Source: Halovibrio salipaludis
GTDB lineage: Bacteria; Pseudomonadota; Gammaproteobacteria; Pseudomonadales; Oleiphilaceae
Direction: 5' to 3'
DNA length: 64,000 nt
Assembly: GCF_002286965.1 (NCBI RefSeq)
Contig: NZ_NSKD01000002.1
Span: 372,001 to 436,000 of the forward strand
Shown here: positions 1-8,362 of the stretch, in pieces
How positions within the stretch are numbered: the first letter of the stretch is position 1
Layout of the letters: each line of letters starts with the position of its first letter
Translations under genes and position numbers: made by a program
Notes under the pieces: generated by a model
Told to the model about the DNA's origin: nothing
What the model saw: only the letters and a program-made list of their open reading frames with translations
Database searches by the model: none

Positions 1-141
1 GTGGAAACGGAACAGCAGGAATACTTCCTGCGCATGCACGGGTGCTCACTGGTACAGGGCTACCGCTACGCCCCGCCCATGAGTTTCGACGAGCTCTACC
101 GCTACTTCAGCGACGACAGCGAGCGGGAACTCAAGGCCTGA
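1..141 (+). CDS. C-terminal end of an EAL-domain c-di-GMP phosphodiesterase (partial)
   Basis: The window opens inside a reading frame that ends with TGA at 139-141, so only the last 46 residues are visible. They read GCSLVQGYRYAPPMS followed by FDELYRYF, the usual end of EAL domains (GC..xQGYxxxxPxxxxE), which hydrolyse cyclic di-GMP. The catalytic residues and any sensor or GGDEF domain lie outside the window. It converges on the PilZ gene 16 bases downstream. Identification rests on a short but characteristic tail; the full architecture cannot be judged. Confidence 0.7.
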   Translation: METEQQEYFLRMHGCSLVQGYRYAPPMSFDELYRYFSDDSERELKA

Positions 142-157
142 GCCCCGGACTCCGCGG

Positions 158-538
158 TTACTGCACTTTCTCCGCCAGCCCCTGATGGCGGTTGAGGATC
201 CCCTCGATGCGCTGCAGTGATTCACTCACCCCCTCGGAAGGGGTTTTTTCAAACTCCAGGCCGAAGAAGTAGCCGTGTTCATCCGTCTGGGAGTGACGAA
301 CACTGGCCGTCACCTGATCCACCGTGATCTCCCCCACTTCGGTGTTCAGGCGCAGACTGACCTGTACCTTGCTGTCTGGTTTCAGCAGGTCGTCCGCCGC
401 GATGATCCCGATGCCAAGCCGGTTGTAATCCACAACCTCCACATCAACCCATGCGGATCCAATCAACCCCTTCCGGACCTTGATCCTGGCATCCATGGAC
501 ACCCATGGCAGGCGCTGCTCGCGACGGCGCTCATTCAT
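158..538 (-). CDS. PilZ-domain protein (c-di-GMP effector)
   Basis: A 126-residue stand-alone PilZ domain. The N-terminus carries the RxxxR-type motif (RRREQR, residues 4-9). The second c-di-GMP-binding motif appears as DYNRLGIG around residue 37, with Asn where Ser is commonest. It has no signal peptide or membrane segment, so it is cytoplasmic. A good ribosome site (AGGAGAG) precedes the ATG at 538. The partner controlled by this receptor cannot be told from the sequence; the adjacent EAL protein and the EPS locus 2 kb away make a role in matrix or motility control plausible. It is divergent from the transporter gene. Confidence 0.85.
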   Translation of the reverse strand: MNERRREQRLPWVSMDARIKVRKGLIGSAWVDVEVVDYNRLGIGIIAADDLLKPDSKVQVSLRLNTEVGEITVDQVTASVRHSQTDEHGYFFGLEFEKTPSEGVSESLQRIEGILNRHQGLAEKVQ

Positions 539-623
539 CCTGGCAACTCTCCTGTCGGTACCTTTCTGTATTGTGGTCGAGGCTTCTCAGGGGGTAAAGT
601 CCGCACTCCATTTTCACGGTGAA

Positions 624-1568
624 GTGATTGCTGGTTTGCCCGTTTCGAATACCGCTAAATCCGACCTGCTCTTTGTTGCAGCCGCGCTGCTCGCTGCCAT
701 CAGCTGGATGTTCTCCCGCGAGGCCGTTCTGGCAATGCCGCCGCTACTGTTCCTGTCGCTGCGGTTCCTGCTTGCCGGCGGTGTTCTTGCCGTCTTCGGC
801 TGGCGGCAGCTGGCCGGCCTGAGCCGGCAGCAGCTCCTGCGGGCCGCGCGCGTGGGCATTGTTTTCGGTGCCGGCATGAGCTGCTGGGTTACCGGACTTC
901 ACCTGAGCAGCCATATCGGCGAAGGCGCCTTCATCATCAGCCTGAACGTGGTATTCGTGCCCATTATCGCAAGGCTGGTGTTTTCCGAGGAGCAGCCGGT
1001 AACAACCTGGGTGGCTCTGCCTGTCGCCATGGCAGGGCTGGCGTTGCTCTCGCTGAATGGCGGTTTCAACCCGGAAGCCGGCCAGCTCTTCTTCCTGCTC
1101 GCCGCCGTGATCCTCGCCTTCTATTTCACGCTCAACTCCAGGGCCGCCAACAGTAACCCTGCAGGCCGGCAGTCACGCCGTGCCGCCCTCCCCGTCTTTC
1201 CCCTGACCACAATCGGGTTGACCATGGTAGGCCTCGTCACCCTGGTGCTCTCATTCCTGCTGGAACCCTGGGAGCCCACGTTCAGTGACTTCGGCAGCAA
1301 CCTGGTGCTCTGGATCGTGCTCAGCGCCATTGTAGGGACAGCCGCACGGTTCATCGTGCAGACGTGGGCCCAGAGCCTGGCGGCACACAGTCATGGCGTG
1401 GTGATCCTCTCCATGGAACCGGTCTGGGTGTCCCTCTTCGCGGCGGGTTGGTTCGGCGAGACCATGGTGCTGCAGCAATTCGCCGGCTGCGCGCTTATTC
1501 TCACGGCATTGCTGGTTAACCGCTGGCACACCGTCCTGTCGCTGGTGAGGGACCTCCGGGGCGCCTAA
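624..1568 (+). CDS. EamA-family (DMT) inner-membrane transporter
   Basis: About 314 residues with roughly ten hydrophobic segments arranged as two EamA repeats, typical of drug/metabolite exporters of the RhaT/YdcZ type. The substrate is unknown. An in-frame ATG exists at 480 but would place about 60 bases inside the divergent PilZ gene and add a non-hydrophobic, Arg-rich leader, so a GTG at 624 (or TTG at 636) is preferred; neither has a strong ribosome site and the exact start is uncertain. The stop overlaps the end of convergent msrA by 4 bases. Confidence 0.8.
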   Translation: MIAGLPVSNTAKSDLLFVAAALLAAISWMFSREAVLAMPPLLFLSLRFLLAGGVLAVFGWRQLAGLSRQQLLRAARVGIVFGAGMSCWVTGLHLSSHIGEGAFIISLNVVFVPIIARLVFSEEQPVTTWVALPVAMAGLALLSLNGGFNPEAGQLFFLLAAVILAFYFTLNSRAANSNPAGRQSRRAALPVFPLTTIGLTMVGLVTLVLSFLLEPWEPTFSDFGSNLVLWIVLSAIVGTAARFIVQTWAQSLAAHSHGVVILSMEPVWVSLFAAGWFGETMVLQQFAGCALILTALLVNRWHTVLSLVRDLRGA

Positions 1569-2149
1569 CGCTCGCCCCAGAGCTCCTCCAGCCGGGAGTC
1601 GCGGCCGCAGCTCGTGCGATAGTACCAGTAGCGGATGGGGTTCTTATCGTAATAGTTCTGGTGATAGCCTTCGGCCGGGTAGAACGCCTCCAGTTCCCTC
1701 ACTGGCGTCACGATCTCCTGATCAAACCGCCCGGACTCCACCAGTGCCTGCTTTGAGGCCTGTGCAGCCTCCTGCTGCGCCTCAGACCGCGTGAAAATGG
1801 CGGTGGTGTACTGGTAACCCCGGTCACAGAACTGCCCGCCGTCATCCAGAGGGTCGATATTGCGCCAGAACACCTCGAGCAGCTTCCCGTAAGAGACCTG
1901 TTCCGGGTTATACCGGACCCGGACGACTTCCAGATGCTCGGTCTGCCCGGAACTGACCTCTTCATAGCTGGGGTTCTCAAGCTCACCGCCCGCGTAGCCA
2001 CTGGTCGTCTCCGTCACCCCCTCAAGCTTGTCGTAAGGCGGCTCCATGCACCAGAAGCAACCGCCGGCGAATACCGCGGTCCGGGTGTTCTCCTGAGCAT
2101 GGCCAGTCAATGCGGCCATCAATAGCAGCACCGGAATCAGGACGCGCAT
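1565..2149 (-). CDS. msrA: Peptide-methionine (S)-S-oxide reductase, exported
   Basis: Reduces the S-epimer of methionine sulfoxide in proteins. The GCFWC motif (Cys31 catalytic, Cys34), the GYAGG segment and the YHQNYY stretch near the C-terminus are standard MsrA. A hydrophobic leader (residues 1-18, ending in GHA) indicates export, so it should repair envelope proteins. The 194-residue length fits a leader plus one MsrA domain. It follows msrB with a 2-base gap, so the two are surely one operon covering both sulfoxide epimers. It is unrelated to the EPS genes upstream apart from strand. Confidence 0.93.
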   Translation of the reverse strand: MRVLIPVLLLMAALTGHAQENTRTAVFAGGCFWCMEPPYDKLEGVTETTSGYAGGELENPSYEEVSSGQTEHLEVVRVRYNPEQVSYGKLLEVFWRNIDPLDDGGQFCDRGYQYTTAIFTRSEAQQEAAQASKQALVESGRFDQEIVTPVRELEAFYPAEGYHQNYYDKNPIRYWYYRTSCGRDSRLEELWGER

Positions 2150-2151
2150 GC

Positions 2152-2694
2152 TTACCCCCTCAACGCCGGAAGTGTTTCACCTTCCGGTACAAATGTCAGC
2201 GCCAGACCGTTGTTGCACCAGCGTTTTCCCGTCGGCTCAGGCCCGTCATCGAAGATATGGCCCTGGTGGCCGCCGCAGCGGACGCAATGATACTCGGTCC
2301 GGGGCCAGAAAGCCTTGTAATCCGTCTTCGTGCCCATGTGCTTCTCATGGGCCGCCCAGAAGCTTGGCCAGCCGGTGCCGGATTCGTACTTGGTCTCGGA
2401 GCTGAAGAGCGGCAGGCAGCAGGCCGCGCAGACAAAGGTGCCATTACGGTCTTCGTTGTTCAGCGCACTGGTGCCCGCCGGCTCCGTCTCTTCCCTGAAG
2501 AGGATGCGCCAGGCCTCGTCCGATACCTTGCCACGCCACCACTCGCCCTTGTGCTCCAGTGGCTGCAGTGCTGAATCAGGAACGGAAACATCGTGGTAGT
2601 ACCTGATGTCACGGGCAACGGCGAAGCCGGTCGGAACCATCAGGAGGAGTCCCCCCGCCATCATGGAGGCTACAAAATCTCTGCGTTTCATCAC
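2152..2694 (-). CDS. msrB: Peptide-methionine (R)-S-oxide reductase with a twin-arginine-like leader
   Basis: Reduces the R-epimer of methionine sulfoxide. Zinc-binding pairs are Cys89/Cys92 and Cys137/Cys140, the GTGWPSF motif is at 106-112, and the catalytic Cys160 sits in RWCNN, where most relatives have RYCIN. The N-terminus MMKRRDFVAS followed by a hydrophobic stretch resembles a Tat signal, which would export the folded zinc enzyme. A GGAGGG ribosome site precedes the ATG. First gene of the msrB-msrA pair; the 107 bases upstream separate it from the exosortase gene on the same strand. Confidence 0.93.
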   Translation of the reverse strand: MMKRRDFVASMMAGGLLLMVPTGFAVARDIRYYHDVSVPDSALQPLEHKGEWWRGKVSDEAWRILFREETEPAGTSALNNEDRNGTFVCAACCLPLFSSETKYESGTGWPSFWAAHEKHMGTKTDYKAFWPRTEYHCVRCGGHQGHIFDDGPEPTGKRWCNNGLALTFVPEGETLPALRG

Positions 2695-2801
2695 GCCCTC
2701 CGGGCTGAATGGGTATTAACCTCTTTTACGATGATCCGACACGCCCGGATTGTAGTTGTTACACCTGAAACGGCTTTGAGCTCCATTCCCTGGGAATCTG
2801 A

Positions 2802-4340
2802 TCAGCCGCCTTTCGAGCTGTTAAACGCGTCCACGGCCTCCTGCAGACGGGGTCGAACGGTAGCGGCAAGCTCGCGAACCTTCGTTTGGCCATCACAGTC
2901 CCCGCAGTGCAGCGCAACAACCATCAGGGAACCGTCCGAGCGGGCATTGAAAACGCCGAGCAACTGGGCCAGCTTGGCCCGCACTTCGTTCGTCTCCCAG
3001 AAGCTTTCAACGTAGTAACTGTAGGCCAGGTAAAGATGCTTGTCTGAAGCCCTCTGGCGCAGGGTCAGCCCCTGCCAGCTGATGCCATCCCCCGTATCCA
3101 CATTGAAGGTCATCTCCGGCAGCCAGGCGCCGCGGTCATAGAGGCGGTTGCCGTACATGACCGCCTCGTGCCCGCCACGCTGGGGATTGTAGGTGTAAAG
3201 TCCGACAAAGCTGGTCGGGCGGGCACTGCCCAACTCCAGGTCTTCGTCCTTCAGGAAATAGGTCTTCTGGAGTGAGCGGTCGGTGCCCTTGAACCGGGGC
3301 TGCCAGCCTTCGAGCTCGCGCTGGAACAGCGGAGCCCACGTTTCTGACGGTAGCGGGTCAAACGCATAGGTCTGCATCCGCGTCTCGACCTGCGCATGCC
3401 CGCCTGAGAACGCCAACACCATGCCAATAGGCAGCAGTGCTGTAATCGCGGTCGCCCAGCGGTCGTTGCCTTTCGGCTCCGGCCTGCTGGCCGGTTGGGC
3501 CGACTCTTGTTCTGCCGCCCTGCCCTCAATCGCCCGGGCAATGAAGAACAACGGCACCAGGGTTCCCGCGAAGACCCACCAACCGAAGGCATCGTGGTCC
3601 TCAATCAGGCTGGTCTCCATATCCGTCAGGTAGCCCGCCAGGATGATGATGAACACCCGAATCCAGTTCGCCATCAACGCAAACGCGACACCGGTTGTGA
3701 ACAGCATGATGCGGCTGGACCACAGCCGGAGGTTCAGGTGGCCGTACAGCGCACTCAGTGTCATCCCCACCAGCAGGTAACGCAGACCGGAGCAGCCATG
3801 GGCGATCTCAAAGGCGCCGATACCGATTAGGTAAACGAAGACGCCTTCAACCTCGAACTCTACGCCGTAGAGGCCGAGAAGCACCTGGTTCACGGACGTG
3901 GTAATCAACTGAAGCGGCCAGCTTATAAAATCCCAGACCGGAATCGTGAAAAACAGCACACCAACCGGAATCAGGAACGGCACCAACTGCCGCCAGCCCC
4001 ACAGCACCGCGAGTGCGGCGAGGATCAACGGCACCAGCACGACCTGGCGCAGCGCCTGGATGCCCAGGAGGTCGCCCACTACATAACCGAGCATGCCGAG
4101 CAACAGTGGCGCCAGCCATAGCGGGTAGAACCCGGTGACCGGCCGTTCGCGCTGCCAGGTCTGGATGCTCAGCCAGATGGAAACCGCCAGCAGGAGGAAA
4201 CCATGGGAGTAGGATTCATCCAGCTTCGTCCAGCGGTCGAGGGTCAGGAGCCAGGTGCTGCCGGTGCTCAGCAACAGAGCCAGCAGGACTGTCATCGGAG
4301 CCAAGCGGCTCAGGCGTTGGTGGGCTGCGAGACCATCCAT
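2802..4340 (-). CDS. Exosortase fused to an EpsI domain (PEP-CTERM protein sorting)
   Basis: A 512-residue membrane protein. Residues 1-270 form an exosortase with about eight membrane segments and the Cys-Arg-His triad: Cys183 in HGCSGL, Arg228 in NWIR, His249 in DHDAFGWW. Residues 290-512 are a soluble periplasmic EpsI-like domain. Exosortases cleave PEP-CTERM tails and are thought to pass the protein on to a surface anchor. The likely substrates are the two PEP-CTERM proteins at 39-40.5 kb. The surrounding EPS genes are those associated with XrtA, but EpsI-fused exosortases also occur in the XrtD class, and the residue before the Cys (Gly rather than Ala) does not settle it. Last gene of the large minus-strand locus. 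Confidence 0.88.
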   Translation of the reverse strand: MDGLAAHQRLSRLAPMTVLLALLLSTGSTWLLTLDRWTKLDESYSHGFLLLAVSIWLSIQTWQRERPVTGFYPLWLAPLLLGMLGYVVGDLLGIQALRQVVLVPLILAALAVLWGWRQLVPFLIPVGVLFFTIPVWDFISWPLQLITTSVNQVLLGLYGVEFEVEGVFVYLIGIGAFEIAHGCSGLRYLLVGMTLSALYGHLNLRLWSSRIMLFTTGVAFALMANWIRVFIIILAGYLTDMETSLIEDHDAFGWWVFAGTLVPLFFIARAIEGRAAEQESAQPASRPEPKGNDRWATAITALLPIGMVLAFSGGHAQVETRMQTYAFDPLPSETWAPLFQRELEGWQPRFKGTDRSLQKTYFLKDEDLELGSARPTSFVGLYTYNPQRGGHEAVMYGNRLYDRGAWLPEMTFNVDTGDGISWQGLTLRQRASDKHLYLAYSYYVESFWETNEVRAKLAQLLGVFNARSDGSLMVVALHCGDCDGQTKVRELAATVRPRLQEAVDAFNSSKGG

Positions 4341-4385
4341 GCAGCAGATTTCCTTGAGGGTTGGTATAACAGGATAATGCCGCCG

Positions 4386-5291
4386 TTATCCCCGGACGGC
4401 AATACGCAGGACCTGTCTCCATGCACGAGGCCACAAAGGCCGGTACATAAGAGCCCGCAGGGCCTGTGTGAGGGCTTCCCCGCTATCCCCGCCGGCTGCA
4501 AGCGCACGGGCACGGGCATTGTGGAAGCTGGCTAGACTCCGCCGGGCAAACCGCGCTGGAACAGCGCCGGTGAAATGCTCGAGGGCATAGTTCATGGCCT
4601 CTTCCCGTTGTTCAGACACCGAATCAAGTATCAGCGGTAATGCACCGTCAATCCGGTGGATCCGGATGGGATCAAGCGCCTCAGGAGCGGGCTCGAACGG
4701 CGTCCGGTGGGCAAGCCAGAGCAACAGGGTGTGATCGTTTGCCAGTACCGGCCCCTTGCCGGTCTTTTCCAGGGGACGTACGGCTGTATGCCGGATCATC
4801 AGTGCCGACAAAGGAAAGCACGGCTGCTCAAACAGCTCCTGGACCATCGAACCATGATGGCGTTCCGGGGGCAGCATTCGCTGTGGATGGCCCTCTTCGT
4901 CTGCAATCTCCGTGCGCGCATACATGACACCGGTTCTGTCCGGCAGTTCAGCGAACCGCCCTGCCAATGTCTCCAGAAAGCCGGTCGGCCATACCGTCTG
5001 GGGATCAAGGAACGCCACAAATGCCCCCTTGGCCCGTCCCAACGCCTCACGCCGACCGATTGCCCGGTTGGTCTCCTCGACGCTGATAACCCGGATCCGC
5101 TCGTCCGAGGCCCAGGCTTCCAGCCGTTCCAGGGTCCCATCTGTGGAGCCGCAATCCACTGCAATAAGCTCCCAGCGGGTTTCCGTCTGTGCAAGTACCG
5201 AATCAATCGGCGCATCCAAATGGTCCGCGCGGTTGGCGGTGACCAGCAGTATGCTCACAAGCGGCTTATCAGGAGACCGGGAATCAGTCAT
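4386..5291 (-). CDS. Family 2 glycosyltransferase with an atypical DxD site
   Basis: A 301-residue GT-A glycosyltransferase starting at MTDSRSPDK; a longer in-frame extension to 5519 is rejected because it runs through the upstream gene. The start of the fold reads VSILLVTANRADH and VDCGSTDGT, close to the family pattern VDDGSTDGT. The metal-binding DxD is replaced by LDPQ, so donor binding may be altered or activity lost. It has the GT2 C-terminal tail ALMYRPLWPRAWR shared with the gene at 7475-8362. The start overlaps the preceding glycosyltransferase by 8 bases. Sugar donor and acceptor unknown. Confidence 0.82.
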   Translation of the reverse strand: MTDSRSPDKPLVSILLVTANRADHLDAPIDSVLAQTETRWELIAVDCGSTDGTLERLEAWASDERIRVISVEETNRAIGRREALGRAKGAFVAFLDPQTVWPTGFLETLAGRFAELPDRTGVMYARTEIADEEGHPQRMLPPERHHGSMVQELFEQPCFPLSALMIRHTAVRPLEKTGKGPVLANDHTLLLWLAHRTPFEPAPEALDPIRIHRIDGALPLILDSVSEQREEAMNYALEHFTGAVPARFARRSLASFHNARARALAAGGDSGEALTQALRALMYRPLWPRAWRQVLRIAVRG

Positions 5292-6327
5292 TGGAGCCAA
5301 CCCTTTCCAACTGTTCCCGGAAACGCTGGCAGAACCCGGCGTGATTGTCCAAGGTCCATTCCCGTCCAAGGTTGGCCTTATCCATAAGCGCCCCTGGACG
5401 ACTGGCAAGCAGCTCTTCGATGACTGCCTCCAGGGCTGCGGGCTGAACGAAGTAACGACGCCCCAGCAAACAGGGTCTTGAGCCTTCCCAGTCCACCAGC
5501 CATCCCCGCTCGGGAGCAACCAGCTCGTTCATTGGCGGTGCATCAACCGTTACGACAACCTGCCGGTGGGCCATGGCATCCAGGAGAACATGCCCAAAAC
5601 CCTCTGCCTCGGAAGGAGCCAACGCAATACCGCATTCAGCACGAAGCTTCGCCATCAATGCCTCATCCGCATGCTCATGGCCCCGTACATTAGGCGCATT
5701 CGTGGGTAAGCGGCTTCTGTCATCGATCACCAGGTCCAGCATTGGCCATTCCGGATGGGTGGCCCATAGATTCACGAGCACGACCGTTCCCTTCTTGCGG
5801 TTGTTGCCCGCTACGTGAAGGAAACGGCGGAAACGTTCCGGAGAATCATCGGTTGTCACCCTTTCCGGCAACAGCCCGGAGAATCCCAGGAACTCTGCCC
5901 GTGGGTGCAGCTCCCGGAACGTCTCCAGGGACTCCTGCGTCTTGCACAGAACTCGGTCCACCAGGGGAAGGTATTGAACCCGCGTCGGGGCGTACCATTC
6001 CGCGTTAGGAATCAACCAGTTCTCATGGCTGCCGGCGATGTACCGGGAGTGAATGCGCTGCAAATGGATGGTCAGCGCCAGATCCCGAGGCTGTGGCGCG
6101 CGGTAAAGCAAGCATTGCAAACGATTGATGGCGTAACGTAACCCTGCAGGAATCCGACGCTTGAAACGGTCAACACGGCCAATCAGGCGGGCTCGCCGCT
6201 CGTTCCGGGGTGGGCACACGATGGTCTCCGGAACCATCCCAGCCTCCCTTATCTGGTCGCTGAGGAGCTCCGCGTCCCGCCGCAACCCTCGACCCGTATC
6301 GGAGACGATAATGCGAACCCGCATCAA
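5284..6327 (-). CDS. GT4-like glycosyltransferase
   Basis: A 347-residue predicted cytoplasmic GT-B glycosyltransferase. The C-terminal half contains the donor-site pattern APSEAEGFGHVLLDAMA (E-x7-E type), followed by a conserved Pro-Pro-containing stretch. The N-terminal acceptor domain is poorly conserved. It is translationally coupled: the start overlaps the acetyltransferase upstream by 4 bases and its end overlaps the next glycosyltransferase by 8. Presumably adds one sugar of the lipid-linked EPS repeat unit; the sugar is unknown. Confidence 0.78.
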   Translation of the reverse strand: MMRVRIIVSDTGRGLRRDAELLSDQIREAGMVPETIVCPPRNERRARLIGRVDRFKRRIPAGLRYAINRLQCLLYRAPQPRDLALTIHLQRIHSRYIAGSHENWLIPNAEWYAPTRVQYLPLVDRVLCKTQESLETFRELHPRAEFLGFSGLLPERVTTDDSPERFRRFLHVAGNNRKKGTVVLVNLWATHPEWPMLDLVIDDRSRLPTNAPNVRGHEHADEALMAKLRAECGIALAPSEAEGFGHVLLDAMAHRQVVVTVDAPPMNELVAPERGWLVDWEGSRPCLLGRRYFVQPAALEAVIEELLASRPGALMDKANLGREWTLDNHAGFCQRFREQLERVGSND

Positions 6328-7469
6328 AGCCTCACGAATCGGTTGATGGACTGACGCAGCCGCCCCGGAAGCCAGGACTGGATCCGGTAGATCCAGCGCA
6401 TCAGCGGGTGGCGGACGAACTGCACGGTCAGGAAATGCACCTGCTCACCCCGGAAATGGCTCTTGTAGAAGCTCTTTTTGCCCCGGCCGGCGAGCATATC
6501 AAAGGTATCCACCGCGTCATTTCGAAAACTCTCCTCGATGGCATAACCAAGATGCAACGTTCCGGGAGCGACCTTGCGGTCGAAATGCTCGTTGAAACCG
6601 AGTTGCAGGTTGTAGCGCGTGTGCCCCGCGCAAATATCATAGAGGGCCGATATAGGCTCGCCATTGAACGCCATCACTGAAAGGTGGGTCCGGCTGGAAG
6701 GAAAGCGCTTCAATAATGCCCGGTGGAACTCAAGGGCTTCATCTTCAAAGCAGGGTTTGCCCCACCGGTCCTGATGAAATGCATTGAGTTTGGAAAGGAA
6801 GGCATCGGCGTCCTCTGTGGGCATATCAAACACGCTCAGCTCACCCCGCTCCTCGAGATAGCGGCGGCGGTTGAACGCCTTGAGCCGGGTGTTAGCGCCC
6901 AGGTTCGCGAGCCACTCGCGGAAATCCCCGTTCACCTGCACCCGTACTCCTGAATCCACGGACCGTGGGACGGCGCTGTTGGCCTCCCCGAGGCGGTCAA
7001 ACGCCTCCTGCCACCGGAGCATGTCCTGGAGCCGCTGGTCCGAGATGATAAGTTCATGCCAGGATAGCTGGATCAGTTCCGCCAAAACGGCTTCGATAAC
7101 TGTGCTTTCCTGTCCCTCTTCCGCGATGATCCCGCAGTACTCGGTGCGCACGGTCGGCTGTATACGCCATGCGTTACCAAGGAAATGGAGCCGGTTCAGG
7201 GTAATTCCCACCGGGGACCGGTACCTGTGGCGGAATAACGGGGCGATTCCCACCAGCCGTTCGCCCTCATAGGCCGCATACAGTACCAGCTCCAGGCCCA
7301 GCCGCTGGCCCCATGTTTCCCACCAGGAGTACAGCCACGGCCATCCCATGAACAGCGGATCGGCACTCGCACGTTCGACCAGCGCCGTCCACTCGTTTTC
7401 CAGAGCCGCAAAGGCTGCCTCGTCCAGGCGCTGGACCGTCAGGTGGTGCCCGGAGTCGTCATCGACCAT
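6324..7469 (-). CDS. BioF2-like/GNAT acyltransferase (Acetyltransf_6, CelD/BcsL type)
   Basis: A 381-residue protein with two GNAT-like halves. The first begins around EWTALVERASADPLFMGWPW, and the second holds the substrate-binding region NTRLKAFNRRRYLEERG and the AGRGKKSFYKSHF segment typical of this family. Relatives in polysaccharide loci acylate sugars or peptidoglycan-like acceptors, and some are FemAB-related. No signal peptide is seen. It lies 5 bases after the GT2 gene at 7475-8362 and overlaps the next gene by 4 bases. The proposed job, N- or O-acylation of an EPS sugar, is inferred from context. Confidence 0.75.
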   Translation of the reverse strand: MVDDDSGHHLTVQRLDEAAFAALENEWTALVERASADPLFMGWPWLYSWWETWGQRLGLELVLYAAYEGERLVGIAPLFRHRYRSPVGITLNRLHFLGNAWRIQPTVRTEYCGIIAEEGQESTVIEAVLAELIQLSWHELIISDQRLQDMLRWQEAFDRLGEANSAVPRSVDSGVRVQVNGDFREWLANLGANTRLKAFNRRRYLEERGELSVFDMPTEDADAFLSKLNAFHQDRWGKPCFEDEALEFHRALLKRFPSSRTHLSVMAFNGEPISALYDICAGHTRYNLQLGFNEHFDRKVAPGTLHLGYAIEESFRNDAVDTFDMLAGRGKKSFYKSHFRGEQVHFLTVQFVRHPLMRWIYRIQSWLPGRLRQSINRFVRL

Positions 7470-7474
7470 GATGG

Positions 7475-8362
7475 CTATCGTTTCACCGTGATGGCTGCAA
7501 GGCCCCGCCAGGCCACCCTGGAGAACGGCCGGTAACGCAGGGCCGTTAGAATCTCACGCCAGGCCAGGCCGCGCTGCCCGGAAGCTGCCAGGTACCGGGC
7601 CTTGCGTGTATAGAAGAACGCAAATGCCTCATCGAAGCGTTTTCGGGGGAGCACGTCCGGAAACTGATCCCGGAAGTCACGGATAATAGCCTCGTTGGTC
7701 TCGAAGCGAGCGGTCTTGTCTGAAGAGATCTGCTGTTCCATGACGCGGTAGTACGCCAGGTATTCGGGCATGTAATGAAACCGGTATCGGGCGGAAAAGC
7801 GCAGCCAGAGGTCGTAGTCATCCGCGACCCGCCGCTTGCCGCTCATGCCCCCCATCTCGTCGAAACAGCGGCGGCGTGCCATGGTCGTGTTCATGGCCAC
7901 GCAGTTGTCCTTCAGCATCTGGAAGGCAATGAACCCGGAGTACCGCTTCATGTTCTGCCGCGAGGTCTCCGCACCGGCCTCGTTGATGAAGATGTTGTCG
8001 CCATAGACCACGTCCACCTCCGGGTGCTCGTCCAAGAGGGCGACCTGCATCGACAGCTTCCCGGGCACCCAGGCATTATCCGAATCTAGGAAACAGATGA
8101 ACTCGCCCCTGGCTTGCTCAATAGCCCTGTTCCGGGCATGACTCTGGCCCTGGTTGGCCTGCTGGATGTAGTGAACCCGCTCATCCTGCAGCCAGGGCTG
8201 CAGCACCTCCCGGGTATTGTCCGTGGAGCCATCATCAACAATCAGCAGTTCAAAATCGGTGTAGTCCTGGTCCATGACGCTCTGGACCGCCTCACCAATG
8301 AAATCCGCCCGATTATAGGTTGGCGTGATCACGCTCACGCGGGGCGTCGCTGATCCGGTCAT
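7475..8362 (-). CDS. Family 2 glycosyltransferase
   Basis: A 295-residue GT-A enzyme with the complete family signature: VSVITPTYNRADFI at the N-terminus, IVDDGSTDNT, a DxD-containing FLDSDNAW, and an ED-like region DDYDLWLRF. The C-terminus ALRYRPFSRVAW resembles that of the GT2 gene at 4386-5291, suggesting an old duplication. It starts within the stop codon of the upstream acetyltransferase (4-base ATGA overlap). It should transfer a hexose or derivative onto the lipid-linked EPS intermediate; the specificity is not predictable. Confidence 0.87.
   Translation of the reverse strand: MTGSATPRVSVITPTYNRADFIGEAVQSVMDQDYTDFELLIVDDGSTDNTREVLQPWLQDERVHYIQQANQGQSHARNRAIEQARGEFICFLDSDNAWVPGKLSMQVALLDEHPEVDVVYGDNIFINEAGAETSRQNMKRYSGFIAFQMLKDNCVAMNTTMARRRCFDEMGGMSGKRRVADDYDLWLRFSARYRFHYMPEYLAYYRVMEQQISSDKTARFETNEAIIRDFRDQFPDVLPRKRFDEAFAFFYTRKARYLAASGQRGLAWREILTALRYRPFSRVAWRGLAAITVKR

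Noticed and set aside
5292-5519. N-terminal extension of the GT2 gene
   Set aside because: These codons lie inside the upstream glycosyltransferase gene and resemble no GT2 leader.
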